Shown here: piece by piece, positions 33,860-43,499 of the stretch
Layout of the letters: each line of letters begins with the position of its first letter
How positions within the stretch are numbered: position 1 is the first letter of the stretch
Source of the DNA: Sulfobacillus thermosulfidooxidans
GTDB taxonomy: Bacteria > Bacillota > Sulfobacillia > Sulfobacillales > Sulfobacillaceae
Assembly: GCF_001280565.1 (NCBI RefSeq)
Contig: NZ_LGRO01000002.1
Location: forward strand, 62,001 to 126,000
Length of the DNA stretch: 64,000 bases
Reading direction: 5' to 3'
The notes under the pieces: generated by a model
Databases searched by the model: none
What the model was told of the DNA's origin: nothing
What the model saw: the letters and a program-made list of their open reading frames with translations, nothing else
Position numbers and translations under genes: made by a program

Positions 33860-34852
33860 TCACTCCAAACCTAATTCCATGGGCCAATTCATCCACCGAT
33901 TGACATGTTGAACCGCCTGACCGGCTGCCCCTTTTTGTAAATTGTCCAATGCGGAATATAAAACCAAGGTCTTGGAGCGTTCGTCGGCTGAGACACCCAG
34001 CTCGACCCGGTTTGTATCCCGTACACGACGGGTTTCGGGCTTCTGACCCGGCGAGAGGACAGTGATAAACCTATTGCCGTCATAATAATCCTGCCATAAT
34101 TCCACCACCCGGTTTGCTGACAAGGAACTGTTGGGAATGTAGATTGTTAACTCCATTCCCCGAGCCATAGGCATCAAATGTGGCTGAAAGACGACCCTCT
34201 GCCCGGTCACGGCTTCCATTTCAAAGGTATGTCGATGTTTTCCCGGATCATTATACGGGGTAACATTTTCTACCATTTCAGCCATCATCAAATGCTCCCG
34301 GGGTGTTCGTCCCGCGCCGCTCACCCCAGATTTGCCATCGACAATCACTAAAGGCAGTGACTGACCCGCAGCGATTAAAGGGGCAATCGCCGCATTAAAT
34401 GCCGTGGGATAACACCCAGGATTGCCTAAAATCCGCATACCATCGTCATAATGCATGTAAGGATCGTCAGCATAGCCGCCTTTAGATAGGGCTAATAATT
34501 CCGGTGCCGGATGCGAACCATAAGCTCGTTCATAAACGTTTATATCTTGAAAACGAAAATCGGCCGATAAGTCGACAATCCGCGCCCCCCGTTCAATCCA
34601 CTCAAAAAAATGGGGTGTCGCTTGCTTCGGCCCCTGACAACTAAAAACCCAGTCAAATTCCATATCGCTTAATTCTTTGGGATCGATAAACTCCGACGGT
34701 CCCCGGAATAAATACGGAAAAAATAGAGAGACAGGCTCGTGTTGTTGCCGGCTTGATGTGAGTGCCACAATCTCAAATTCGGGATGTCGGGCAAGGATTT
34801 TAACGACCTCTTGACCAGCATATCCCGTCGCTCCTACGACCACAGCGCGCAT
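33860..34852 (-). CDS. argC: N-acetyl-gamma-glutamyl-phosphate reductase
   Basis: About 330 residues from ATG 34852 (GAGGTGA upstream). NADP-binding VVVGATGYAGQEVVKILARHP; active-site Cys in ILGNPGCYPTAFNAAIAPL; DGKSGVSGAGRTPREHLMMAEMVENVTPY is the substrate loop. It reduces acetylglutamyl phosphate to the semialdehyde. First gene of argCJBDGH; the start codon lies only about a dozen bases after the predicted transcription start. Confidence 0.95.
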   Translation of the reverse strand: MRAVVVGATGYAGQEVVKILARHPEFEIVALTSSRQQHEPVSLFFPYLFRGPSEFIDPKELSDMEFDWVFSCQGPKQATPHFFEWIERGARIVDLSADFRFQDINVYERAYGSHPAPELLALSKGGYADDPYMHYDDGMRILGNPGCYPTAFNAAIAPLIAAGQSLPLVIVDGKSGVSGAGRTPREHLMMAEMVENVTPYNDPGKHRHTFEMEAVTGQRVVFQPHLMPMARGMELTIYIPNSSLSANRVVELWQDYYDGNRFITVLSPGQKPETRRVRDTNRVELGVSADERSKTLVLYSALDNLQKGAAGQAVQHVNRWMNWPMELGLE

Positions 34853-34866
34853 GGTGTCACCTCGAG

Positions 34867-34899
34867 AATGATTATACATTCTATTGAATTATTATTCAA
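34867..34899 (-). promoter_or_regulatory. arg operon promoter with tandem ARG boxes
   Basis: On the minus strand, -35 TTGAAT (34899-34894) and -10 TATAAT (34876-34871) are separated by exactly 17 bases. A perfect ARG box TGAATTATTATTCA (34885-34898) covers the -35, and a second imperfect one, AATGATTATACATT (34867-34880), covers the -10, four bases apart. This is the arrangement expected for ArgR repression in the presence of arginine. Confidence 0.85.
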
Positions 34900-34979
34900 C
34901 AACATTTCTTAACCGCCCCGAGACAAAATACGCTACCATAATCACGGGCAGTGTGACATAAGGAGGCCATCAACAAGAC

Positions 34980-36128
34980 ATGACAGATCAAGAAATTCTA
35001 ACAATTCGTGAAGAATTCCCTCTTTTACATCACCAATTATATTTAAATAATTGTTCACTGGGTGCGCTTCCCAAGCGTTCAACCCAGTACATTCAGCATT
35101 TTTTGGATTTATGGAATGAGGGAGGTACCGAAGCCTGGAAAGAATGGTTTCCCCAGTTGCAACGCATTAAAGATTTGTTGAGCCCCATTCTCAGTGCATC
35201 TTCTCGTGATATTGCTCTCTCGCCCAACGTGTCGACAGCATTAACTATGGTTGCTTCCATGGTGGCTCCCCTATTCCCCAAGCGACCCAAAGTAGTTGTC
35301 AGTGAACTGGACTTCCCCACCACCGTCTATCAATGGCTTGTGAAAAAGCCCTTAGGGGTAGAAGTTGTCGTTGTCAAAAGTCGCGATGGTCTCACCATTG
35401 ATTTAGATGACTGGGCCAAGGCAATCGACACTGACACCGCATTAGTGGCTACGGGCCATGTTTTCTATTTAACATCAGCCATTCAAGATATCGAAACCTT
35501 GGCACAAATAGCCCATGACAAGGGGGCTCTCATCGCTATTGATGGGTACCATGCGGTTGGCACCTTTCCCTTACAATTACATCAAAGTCACGTGGACTTT
35601 TATGTGGGCGGCGTGCTGAAATGGCTTCTTGGGGGACCGGGCACGGCTTTTTTGTGGACCCCTGAACATATTCGCCGAGCGTTTCCGCCCACCGTTGCGA
35701 GCTGGCTTGGTTCAAAAGAACCTTTTGCCTTCCACAATACTCGTTGGGAACCAGCAGATGATGCCACCCAGTTAGAATTCGGCACACCCCCGGTCCAGGC
35801 CCTCTATCAGGCTCAAGGGGGGCTTGAAATCATCAATCAGGTTGGACTCGAGACGATTCGCCAAAGACATTTGACCTTGTCGCGACGCCTGCTCCAACAA
35901 ACCGCCCATTTGCCTCTTCGCCTGCATAGTCCCATTGATGATGAGAAGCGGGGCGGTATGGTACTCTTTGAGACACAAAGAGCCCACGAAATCGTACAGC
36001 AATTGGCACAGCAGCACGTCATCATCGATGAACGGCCGGGACTGTTGCGCATTTCCCCGCATTTTTATAATACGGAAGACGAAATTGACCAGTTTGTAGA
36101 ATATCTTACCGCTCTTCTTGCTAAGTAA
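34980..36128 (+). CDS. Class V aminotransferase (cysteine-desulfurase / kynureninase-like)
   Basis: A 382-residue fold-type-I PLP enzyme: LYLNNCSLGALP at the N-terminus, the PLP-binding ATGHVFYLTSAIQDI and DGYHAVGTFPL (Asp), and the Schiff-base lysine in GGVLKWLLGGPGTAFLW. The catalytic cysteine loop of true desulfurases is not evident, so selenocysteine-lyase, kynureninase or isopenicillin-epimerase-like activity is equally possible. AAGGAGG precedes ATG 34980. Divergent from the arg operon. Confidence 0.8.
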   Translation: MTDQEILTIREEFPLLHHQLYLNNCSLGALPKRSTQYIQHFLDLWNEGGTEAWKEWFPQLQRIKDLLSPILSASSRDIALSPNVSTALTMVASMVAPLFPKRPKVVVSELDFPTTVYQWLVKKPLGVEVVVVKSRDGLTIDLDDWAKAIDTDTALVATGHVFYLTSAIQDIETLAQIAHDKGALIAIDGYHAVGTFPLQLHQSHVDFYVGGVLKWLLGGPGTAFLWTPEHIRRAFPPTVASWLGSKEPFAFHNTRWEPADDATQLEFGTPPVQALYQAQGGLEIINQVGLETIRQRHLTLSRRLLQQTAHLPLRLHSPIDDEKRGGMVLFETQRAHEIVQQLAQQHVIIDERPGLLRISPHFYNTEDEIDQFVEYLTALLAK

Positions 36129-36149
36129 TCATATTATCGTCGAAATCCT

Positions 36150-36647
36150 CTAATTTTGGGAACCGGAATTCCCTTTAGAGGATTTTGACGAGGCTTGCGA
36201 TGTTTTTTTCTTCACGGAAATATCACCGGTTGGCTCAAGACGGGCCTCGGAGACGTCTTTCAATGGCACGTCGTTTTTACGTAATTCCATAAACAAATCG
36301 GCATTGGAGACACGTTCTTTTTTCAACATGTGCTGGTCGATATGACCATTGTGAATCAACCTAGTAGAGGTACCTTGCGTCATTTTTTCGAGCCACCTAA
36401 AACGCACATTGAGCCACGTTAATAAATATTGCAAGACCCCTAATAACACTGTAATGCCAATTGCGTTAATTAATGGCGTCTTGCTGTCTTCCATGCCAAT
36501 AGCCACGGCTTCGCCGATCATAATAATCACAGCAAAGTCAAAGGGACCCATTTTCGCTAGAGTTCTTTTGCCCATCATGCGAAATACCAATAAAGCTACA
36601 AGCCAAAGGATTGCAGTTCGATATAATAAAATAAATAGCTCGTCCAC
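36150..36647 (-). CDS. DUF421 (YetF-like) membrane protein
   Basis: A 165-residue protein with three N-terminal membrane helices including the family motif VFRMMGKRTLAKMGPFDFAVIIMIGEAVA, then a soluble YetF domain (TRLIHNGHIDQHMLKKERVSNADLFMELRKN). The C-terminal tail is Ser/Lys-rich and low-complexity. Related proteins in Bacillus are spore-associated but of unknown mechanism. Divergent from glnA. Confidence 0.85.
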   Translation of the reverse strand: MDELFILLYRTAILWLVALLVFRMMGKRTLAKMGPFDFAVIIMIGEAVAIGMEDSKTPLINAIGITVLLGVLQYLLTWLNVRFRWLEKMTQGTSTRLIHNGHIDQHMLKKERVSNADLFMELRKNDVPLKDVSEARLEPTGDISVKKKTSQASSKSSKGNSGSQN

Positions 36648-36748
36648 AAGCTCACTCCTTACTGAGAGACTGGGCGTAGCGTATGCTCAATAGGGAAATG
36701 CTATGCGAACAAAACCCTAGAATGTCATGGCAAGAACTGGGAGGATTT

Positions 36749-38077
36749 ATGGGACTGACAAAGACCGATGTCTTAGAAAAAGCAAAAGCTCTCAATGTCA
36801 AATTTATCCGTCTGCAATTTACCGATATCTTGGGTGTGGTCAAAAATGTGGCCATCCCTTTACAATCCCTTGAAGCGGCTTTAGATGGCCAAATTATGTT
36901 TGATGGGTCATCAATAGAAGGTTTTGTACGGATTGAAGAATCCGATATGTATCTCGATCCCGATCCGGACACCTTTGCCATTTTTCCGTGGAGCCCTCCT
37001 GAGGGAATGACTGCCCGGCTGATGTGTGATATTAAACATCCCGATGGTAGTCCCTTTGCCGGAGATCCCCGGACTACATTGAAACGGGTTTTACGAGAAG
37101 CGCATGAGCTAGGTTATGACATTACCGTGGGACCTGAACCGGAATTCTTTTTATTTGAACGAGACAAAGACGGCAAAGCCACCAACCGGACAGTCGACCA
37201 GGCCGGATATTTCGATTTATCTCCTGTCGATTTAGGAGAAGATGTCCGCCGGGAAATCGTGTTAACCTTAGAACAAATGGGCATTGGCATTGAAGCAACG
37301 CACCACGAAGTCTCCCCAGGCCAGCACGAAATTGATCTACGCTACGCCGATGCGTTACGGACAGCCGACAATATTGTCACTTTTCGCTTCGTCGCGCGCA
37401 CCGTCGCACTGCAGCGCAATTTTCATGCGACGTTTATGCCAAAACCCCTCCAAGGCGTGAATGGCTCTGGACTTCATTTGCATCAGGCCTTGTTCAAAGA
37501 AGGGGCCAATGCCTTTCAAGATCCGAAACACCCTGATGGCATTAGCAAAATTGGTCTCCGTTATATTGCTGGCTTAATCGAACATGCCAAGGCCTTTACG
37601 GCCATCACCAATCCCTTGATTAATAGCTATAAACGGCTGGTTCCTGGCTACGAAGCCCCGGTATATATCGCCTGGTCAATGGGTAATCGCAGTCCCATGA
37701 TTCGTGTTCCCCAGGCACGGGGAGAAGCCACGCGTATCGAATTGCGTTCCCCTGATCCATCCTGTAACCCGTATTTGGCTTTAGCCGTAACCATTAAGGC
37801 CGGCTTGGATGGAATTAAACGCAAACTCGATGCGCCAGCTCCAGTTAGCCGCAATATTTACCGGATGCACGAGCATGAACGCCGGGAATATGGCATCGAG
37901 AATCTACCTGAGGATCTCGCCGAGGCTTTGGATTATTTCGAGAAAGACAACGTCATGCGCGAAGCACTGGGCGAGCATATTTTTTCCCGGTTTTTGGAAG
38001 CCAAACGCATTGAATGGGAGATTTACCGTCAGCAAGTACATGACTGGGAAATCGATCAATATCTTACCGTCTACTAA
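36749..38077 (+). CDS. glnA: Glutamine synthetase, type I
   Basis: A 442-residue GS-I from ATG 36749 (GGAGG four bases upstream); the longer frame to 36683 is not supported. [69 protein letters not shown] and NRSPMIRVP supply the metal and substrate sites. The 25-residue insert and the adenylylation Tyr loop of the beta subtype are absent, so this is the alpha (Bacillus) type, usually feedback-inhibited. No GlnR box was seen. Confidence 0.95.
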   Translation: MGLTKTDVLEKAKALNVKFIRLQFTDILGVVKNVAIPLQSLEAALDGQIMFDGSSIEGFVRIEESDMYLDPDPDTFAIFPWSPPEGMTARLMCDIKHPDGSPFAGDPRTTLKRVLREAHELGYDITVGPEPEFFLFERDKDGKATNRTVDQAGYFDLSPVDLGEDVRREIVLTLEQMGIGIEATHHEVSPGQHEIDLRYADALRTADNIVTFRFVARTVALQRNFHATFMPKPLQGVNGSGLHLHQALFKEGANAFQDPKHPDGISKIGLRYIAGLIEHAKAFTAITNPLINSYKRLVPGYEAPVYIAWSMGNRSPMIRVPQARGEATRIELRSPDPSCNPYLALAVTIKAGLDGIKRKLDAPAPVSRNIYRMHEHERREYGIENLPEDLAEALDYFEKDNVMREALGEHIFSRFLEAKRIEWEIYRQQVHDWEIDQYLTVY

Positions 38078-38090
38078 AAACTATCCATCA

Positions 38091-38124
38091 AAAAAGACAA
38101 CGCGGCAGTCCGTGTTGTCTTTTT
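38091..38124 (+). terminator. glnA intrinsic terminator
   Basis: AAAAAGACAAC...GTTGTCTTTTT hairpin with flanking A and T runs, 14 bases after the glnA stop. Confidence 0.9.
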
Positions 38125-38330
38125 GCTCATTGATGGAGCCCCAGAAAAGATTTTTACCGGTTACATCCATCTGCCCGTCATGTCTCATATACCAATATGA
38201 CACTCAGGACCCTTTGCCGGTAAATCCTTTGGCCAGCCTTCCTAATTTAGGTATACTTCATCTCTTTATGGTCCATCCTTGTGAGGGGACGAGACCAGGA
38301 ATGGCGTAAAAGTTTCAGTATACTGACAAT

Positions 38331-38359
38331 TTGTGTTATCAAAATGAGTGGTCTATAAT
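38331..38359 (+). promoter_or_regulatory. Sigma-A promoter of the transporter/formate dehydrogenase operon
   Basis: TTGTGT (38331-38336) and TATAAT (38354-38359) are separated by 17 bases, about 80 bases before the GTG start at 38437. A palindrome CAGTATACTG lies just upstream (38316-38325). Confidence 0.6.
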
Positions 38360-38436
38360 ACCAAATCGAAGGAGCCAATCCTGAATGATTCGCCCCTTAC
38401 TTCTAGTCACTGCGTCATTGCCAGGAGGCGAATGTT

Positions 38437-39030
38437 GTGTTAGCAACAGGTTTTGTGCAATCGCCATTTGTGCCGATTGCGATTGGGTTTTTTGGTTTAG
38501 GTACATGCTACTTCGTTTGGGGCGGACAAGCCCTCTTGGGAACACCCAAAACATCCCCCGATGTGAGCCGCGCCCTGTCGATTTGGGGCATTTGGATGGG
38601 CGGATTTATGCAATTTATCACCGGCGTCTATCTGATGGTCGGTCTCAGTTGGTTTGGGGTTTATACTCATCAAGCCCCGTTGTACATGGCTGCTGTAGCC
38701 TTTACCAGTTATGGCGTCCACTGGTTTGCGATCGGATGGCGGCGTTATATTGGGGCGAATGATGAAGTGGATGGCTACATGGCCCTCGCCTTTTTAGCCG
38801 TCTCGATTCTCGGCGTGCTCGTATTTCATCAAGCGGGCGATGTTCCGGTCACCATTTTATTTGCCCTATTGGCTTTGATTTACCTCTTAGAAATTCCCAC
38901 CCGGCTCGCGAGCTGGACGGCTGGCGTCCGCGCCATTGGTTTCGTCCAGTTTATCACGGCAATTTGGCTCATGTACCTCACTTACGGCGTCGTTATGGAT
39001 GTCGCTTTGACTCAACATTGGTGGATTTAG
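38437..39030 (+). CDS. GPR1/FUN34/YaaH-like membrane transporter
   Basis: A 197-residue protein with six hydrophobic helices. The order of segments (GGFMQFITGVYLMVGLSWFG, AAVAFTSYGVHWFAIGWRRY, GYMALAFLAVSILGVLVF, VTILFALLALIYLLEIPT) resembles the YaaH/SatP acetate channel family, including its AFTSYG-W signature, but the NPAPLGL motif is replaced by QSPFVPIAIG. GTG 38437 follows AGGAGG. Placed 67 bases before fdhA, it may carry formate or another small monocarboxylate. Confidence 0.6.
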   Translation: MLATGFVQSPFVPIAIGFFGLGTCYFVWGGQALLGTPKTSPDVSRALSIWGIWMGGFMQFITGVYLMVGLSWFGVYTHQAPLYMAAVAFTSYGVHWFAIGWRRYIGANDEVDGYMALAFLAVSILGVLVFHQAGDVPVTILFALLALIYLLEIPTRLASWTAGVRAIGFVQFITAIWLMYLTYGVVMDVALTQHWWI

Positions 39031-39097
39031 ATCAAAATTTGCACTTAATTCTCATCCACCGCGTCATCATCATTCATCGATTAAGGAGGCATGTCTT

Positions 39098-42097
39098 GTG
39101 AGTCAACCTGGTTGGGAAATTATTGTCGACGGCCAGCGATTGGCTGGTCAAAAAGGCCAGACCATTTTGGAAGTCATGTTGCAAAACGGGATGGATTTGC
39201 CTCATATTTGTTACCATCCCAATCTAGGACCAATTCAGACCTGTGACACCTGTATTGTGGAAACGGAAGGGGGATTGTTACGCGCGTGTGCGACCCGCAT
39301 TGCCCCGAATATGGTTGTAAACACAACCTCAGGCAATGCCAAAGACGCCCGGGTGGAAGCAATGAACCGGATTCTCCATAACCACCAGCTCTATTGCACG
39401 GTCTGTGACAACAATAACGGCAACTGTGTGGTGCACAATACCACGGAAATGATTGGCATTGCCCACCAAAAATATCCTTTTGAACCCAAACCCTATAAAC
39501 CGATTGATGACACGAATCCCTTTTATCGATACGACGTCAACCAATGTATTTTATGTGGTCGCTGCGTTGAAGCGTGTCAAGATTTAGAAGTCAATGAAAC
39601 CCTTTCCATAGACTGGAGTCTGGATCGTCCACGCGTCGTATGGGATGGCGGGGTTGATATCGGTGAGTCCTCCTGCGTCTCCTGTGGACATTGTGTGAGT
39701 GTTTGCCCATGCAATGCCTTGATGGAAAAAAGCATGTTGGGTGAAGCAGGATATCTCACCAACATACCGGCCGACACATTAAAGCCGATGATTGAGTTCG
39801 TCGAAGATATTGAGCCGAGCTTGCCCCCAGTATTCAAACTTTCCGATATCGAGTCCACCATGCGTCAAAGCCGGATTAAACGAACAAAAACCGTTTGCAC
39901 CTACTGTGGTGTGGGCTGCTCATTTGACATCTGGACCAAAGGCCGTCAAATTCTCAAAGTCGAACCAACATATGAAGCCCCCACTAACGGGATTTCCACC
40001 TGCGTCAAAGGCAAATTTGGGTGGGAATTTGTCAATAGTCCGGACCGTTTAACCTCGCCTCTTATTCGGCGCGGCGATAAGTTTTATGAAGCCACCTGGA
40101 AAGAAGCCTACCAACTCATTGCCGAAAAAATGACAGCGATTAAACAGCAGTATGGACCGGATGCCTTTATGTTTATCGCCTCCTCCAAAGCATCTAATGA
40201 AGAAGCATATTTGCTGCAGAAACTCGCACGCAACGTGATTGGCACTAATAATGTCGACAACGACTCAACATATTGTCAGGATCCCGCTACCTATGGCTTA
40301 CGGACAACGGTAGGATATGGTGGTGACAGTGGATCGATCCACGACATGGAAAAAGCCGACTTGATCATGACAATTGGATCCAACACTGCAGAATCCCATC
40401 CCGTATGGGCCACCCGTGTCAAACGAGCCCATAAGCTCAAAGGAACCAAATTGGTTGTGGTCGACATTCGTAAACATGAGATGGCAGAACGTGCTGATGT
40501 TTGGGTCAAACCCAAACCCGGAACAGATGGCATCTGGATTTTGGGATTGTCGAAGTACCTGGTAGACCAAGGCTGGATCGATCGCAAATTCTTAACTGAA
40601 CGCGTTAATGGCCTCGATGAATATATCGAATCGCTGGCCCCCTACACGCTAGAGCATACCGCTCAAATGACAGGCATTCCCAAAGAAACCACGGTCAAAG
40701 TGGCTGAAATGATTCATGAATCACATGCTATGTCTATTTTGTGGGCTATGGGCGTCACGCAGCAACGGGATGGTTCAGAAACCTCCCTCGCCATTTCAAA
40801 CCTCCTCTTGCTCACGGGCAATTTTGGGCGCCCCGGTACGGGCGGTTATCCCTTACGCGGGCACAATAATGTACAAGGAGCGTCTGACTTCGGAGCTAAA
40901 CCGCATTTCCTACCTGGTTATCAAGACCCCTCAGATGAGGACGTACGCGCCCGCTTCAAAAAAGTTTGGGGTACAGAAATTCCCAAAAACATGGGTGTTA
41001 ACAACCAAGAACTCACGGGTGAAATTCTCAAAGGACGCATCAAAATGCTTTATGTGGTGGGAGAAGATACCGCGTTAGTTGATGCCGATGCCAATCAAGC
41101 CCGCAATGCGTTCAGCCAACTGGAGTTTATGGTCGTGCAAGAAATCTTTATGACCAAAACCGCGCAATATGCTGATGTGATTTTACCGGCTTCGCCTTCA
41201 TTAGAAAAAGAAGGAACTTTTGTTAACACAGAACGGCGTATTCAACGGTTTTATCAAGCGATGGAACCCCTAAAAGGCACCAAACCTGACTGGATTATTT
41301 TGCAAGAGGTAGCCCAGCATCTCGGCGCCAATTGGCCTCTTTACCACCATCCTAGCGAAATCATGGATGAGGTTGCGCAATTAACCCCGCTTTTAGCCGG
41401 TGTGCGCTATGATCGATTGGAGGGCTATCACACGCTTCAGTGGCCGGTCGCTCCCGATGGAACTGACTCCCCCCTTCTTTATATCGACCGGTTCCACAAA
41501 CCTGGGGGAAAAGCGCAACTCACGCCGATGTCTTTCGTGGGTCCAAGCCAAGAAGCAGAAAAATTCGACCTGCATATCAATAACGGGCAACTTCTCGAAC
41601 ACTTCCACGAAGGCAACATGACCTATAGGGTTCGGGGAATCGAACATCTTGTCCCCGAGGTGTTTGTCGAGGTTTCCAAAGAACTGGCGATGGAGCGCAA
41701 CCTCAAAGACGGAATGATGGTGCGTCTTGTCTCACCAACAGGATCGGTCAAGGTCCCCGTGCTCATCACTGACAGGGTAAGTGGACATGAACTCTATTTA
41801 CCCATGAATTCCCGTGGCGAGGGTGCCATTAACAATATCACCGGCACGGGCATTGATACCCGTACAGATACCCCGGCATATAAAGAGACAGTGGCCTATA
41901 TGGAGATTCTCGATGAAGAGGTCCCCAACAAATCGCCGTTACCGCGCTATAACTGGCGATTCCATAAACGTCATCCCCAACTTGGCGTTCAAGTGGAGAA
42001 AAAATGGCAACGGCGCGATTATATTCCGTTAGTCACGACACCTGCTGGAAAAAATCAACCGTTAGAGGAGGATGGCCATGGCTCAGCCCATCACTAA
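39098..42097 (+). CDS. Formate dehydrogenase alpha subunit (YjgC/YrhE-like, cysteine form)
   Basis: A 999-residue cytosolic molybdenum (or tungsten) enzyme. N-terminal 2Fe-2S domain (HICYHPNLGPIQTCDTCIVE), a NuoG-like His/Cys cluster (CTVCDNNNGNC), two ferredoxin clusters (CILCGRCVEAC, CVSCGHCVSVCPC), a 4Fe-4S site CTYCGVGC, then the bis-MGD catalytic domains and a C-terminal molydopterin-binding barrel. The active-site residue is Cys393 (STYCQDPATYG), encoded TGT, where many homologues have selenocysteine. It is followed at once by a DUF1641 partner, as in Bacillus yjgC-yjgD. Confidence 0.9.
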   Translation: MSQPGWEIIVDGQRLAGQKGQTILEVMLQNGMDLPHICYHPNLGPIQTCDTCIVETEGGLLRACATRIAPNMVVNTTSGNAKDARVEAMNRILHNHQLYCTVCDNNNGNCVVHNTTEMIGIAHQKYPFEPKPYKPIDDTNPFYRYDVNQCILCGRCVEACQDLEVNETLSIDWSLDRPRVVWDGGVDIGESSCVSCGHCVSVCPCNALMEKSMLGEAGYLTNIPADTLKPMIEFVEDIEPSLPPVFKLSDIESTMRQSRIKRTKTVCTYCGVGCSFDIWTKGRQILKVEPTYEAPTNGISTCVKGKFGWEFVNSPDRLTSPLIRRGDKFYEATWKEAYQLIAEKMTAIKQQYGPDAFMFIASSKASNEEAYLLQKLARNVIGTNNVDNDSTYCQDPATYGLRTTVGYGGDSGSIHDMEKADLIMTIGSNTAESHPVWATRVKRAHKLKGTKLVVVDIRKHEMAERADVWVKPKPGTDGIWILGLSKYLVDQGWIDRKFLTERVNGLDEYIESLAPYTLEHTAQMTGIPKETTVKVAEMIHESHAMSILWAMGVTQQRDGSETSLAISNLLLLTGNFGRPGTGGYPLRGHNNVQGASDFGAKPHFLPGYQDPSDEDVRARFKKVWGTEIPKNMGVNNQELTGEILKGRIKMLYVVGEDTALVDADANQARNAFSQLEFMVVQEIFMTKTAQYADVILPASPSLEKEGTFVNTERRIQRFYQAMEPLKGTKPDWIILQEVAQHLGANWPLYHHPSEIMDEVAQLTPLLAGVRYDRLEGYHTLQWPVAPDGTDSPLLYIDRFHKPGGKAQLTPMSFVGPSQEAEKFDLHINNGQLLEHFHEGNMTYRVRGIEHLVPEVFVEVSKELAMERNLKDGMMVRLVSPTGSVKVPVLITDRVSGHELYLPMNSRGEGAINNITGTGIDTRTDTPAYKETVAYMEILDEEVPNKSPLPRYNWRFHKRHPQLGVQVEKKWQRRDYIPLVTTPAGKNQPLEEDGHGSAHH

Positions 42098-42563
42098 TAT
42101 TGTGCGCAAGTATCCCTCTTTAGACGAACAATGGGATGAACTCAAAGCGCAACTCATAGATGATAAAGATACGGCCGAGGCGCTTTGGCGCTTCGCCCGG
42201 GCTGCACAAAATGCTGGCGTGTTGCCTTTTTTGACCGGGCTCTTAGAGCAAAAGAATTCGGTTCTTCACATCCTCATGGAGGAACTAAACCAGGACAGTG
42301 TGAAAAAAGCGATTAATAATGGCGAGCAAATCGCGGCCCTGTTAGGAAACATTCCTCAAAATGCGTTTCATAAGGCCATACAGGCTCTCGGACAGGGACT
42401 AACACAAATGGGATCCTCGCCGGCAACGGACACAAATGAAGGCATGAGTATTTTTCAGTTATTGGGCTCATTAAAAAATCCGGATATTGCCCGCGGTCTC
42501 AGAGCTTTACTCGGTTTCTTGGAAGGCTTTGGACAAGCCCTGGCAACATCCAAAAAATCTTGA
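42078..42563 (+). CDS. DUF1641 protein (YjgD-like), formate dehydrogenase partner
   Basis: A protein of about 161 residues; ATG 42078 lies inside the end of the formate dehydrogenase gene and has GAGGAGG upstream. It has the helical DUF1641 pattern (ALWRFARAAQNAGVLPFLTGLLEQ...LLGSLKNPDIARGLRALLGFLEGFGQAL). In Bacillus relatives it always follows the FdhA-like gene. Its role is unknown, perhaps assembly or membrane contact. Confidence 0.85.
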   Translation: MAQPITNIVRKYPSLDEQWDELKAQLIDDKDTAEALWRFARAAQNAGVLPFLTGLLEQKNSVLHILMEELNQDSVKKAINNGEQIAALLGNIPQNAFHKAIQALGQGLTQMGSSPATDTNEGMSIFQLLGSLKNPDIARGLRALLGFLEGFGQALATSKKS

Positions 42564-42578
42564 GCCTTTAATTCACTA

Positions 42579-42608
42579 AGAGGCTAGTCATATCTAGCCT
42601 CTTTTTTT
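42579..42608 (+). terminator. Terminator of the formate dehydrogenase operon
   Basis: AGAGGCTAG...CTAGCCTCT stem followed by TTTTTTT, 15 bases after the DUF1641 stop. Confidence 0.88.
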
Positions 42609-42623
42609 GAGCATCAGCATCGG

Positions 42624-43499
42624 TTAAAAATGATGGCGGAACCATTCATGTACAAGAGGAACCCGGTAAGCCAGCAACGTCAAATGCCCATCTTCTGCAC
42701 TCAAATGGGGTTCGGCCGACACAATATGCTGGTGGAGCCATTGACCATGCGAGAAGGGAACAAAACGGTCTTCTTTCCCTTGCCATATCTGAACAGGAAT
42801 CGAAATCTCCGATACATCAAAACCCCAGGGTTTCACAAAGGCTAAATCATCATCAAGCCATCCGTCAATGCCGTGTGTTTTTACCGTGCGAAAAGATTCC
42901 AGTAAATACGCGCCGAAATCACCCGTCAACGTCCTTTGATCCACTCCACTGAGTAATGAGCGCATACTCTTTAAGAGTGTCGGCAAATCTAGATGACTGA
43001 GTGCTTGCGCCCGCTGCTTTAAATCGGCCTTAGTGGCGTCGGGACCCTGAAGAGCTGCAGAAAATTCTTCGATATTGTCTTCGCCCATCCCAGCAAGAAA
43101 ATCAAGATCTCGGGCCCCATACGGCGCGACACTGGCTAATGCCGCCGCGGCCACCACGCGGCCGGGTAGTAAGGCGGCACACGCCAGGGCATGGGGGCCT
43201 CCTCCAGATATCCCCCAGGTTGCGCAGCGATCAATTTTTAAGGCGTTTAAAATATCTTCGACATCCCATGCAGCATCGGCTACTTTCCGTCCCGCATGAC
43301 GCGTCGAACCGCCATAACCAGGTCGGCTATAACTAATAAGGCGGATATGACGACCAACCGCGTCCGCTATATGAGGAGCATACAAGATGCCTGCGCCAGG
43401 CGTGCCATGATGCACGATGACAGTTAAACCGTCCGGATCGCCCGCTTCCACTACCTGAAGGAAGCGTCCATCACGGGTTTTCACCTGATAAGTTTTCAT
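42624..43499 (-). CDS. Alpha/beta hydrolase
   Basis: A 291-residue alpha/beta-hydrolase-fold protein with nucleophile elbow GISGGG (Ser), oxyanion HHGTPG, an acid residue in IWQGKEDRFVP and catalytic His in SAEDGHLTLLAY. It resembles hydrolases of the proline-iminopeptidase or epoxide-hydrolase-like branch; substrate unknown. Stands alone between a terminator and a gene-poor stretch. Confidence 0.83.
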   Translation of the reverse strand: MKTYQVKTRDGRFLQVVEAGDPDGLTVIVHHGTPGAGILYAPHIADAVGRHIRLISYSRPGYGGSTRHAGRKVADAAWDVEDILNALKIDRCATWGISGGGPHALACAALLPGRVVAAAALASVAPYGARDLDFLAGMGEDNIEEFSAALQGPDATKADLKQRAQALSHLDLPTLLKSMRSLLSGVDQRTLTGDFGAYLLESFRTVKTHGIDGWLDDDLAFVKPWGFDVSEISIPVQIWQGKEDRFVPFSHGQWLHQHIVSAEPHLSAEDGHLTLLAYRVPLVHEWFRHHF

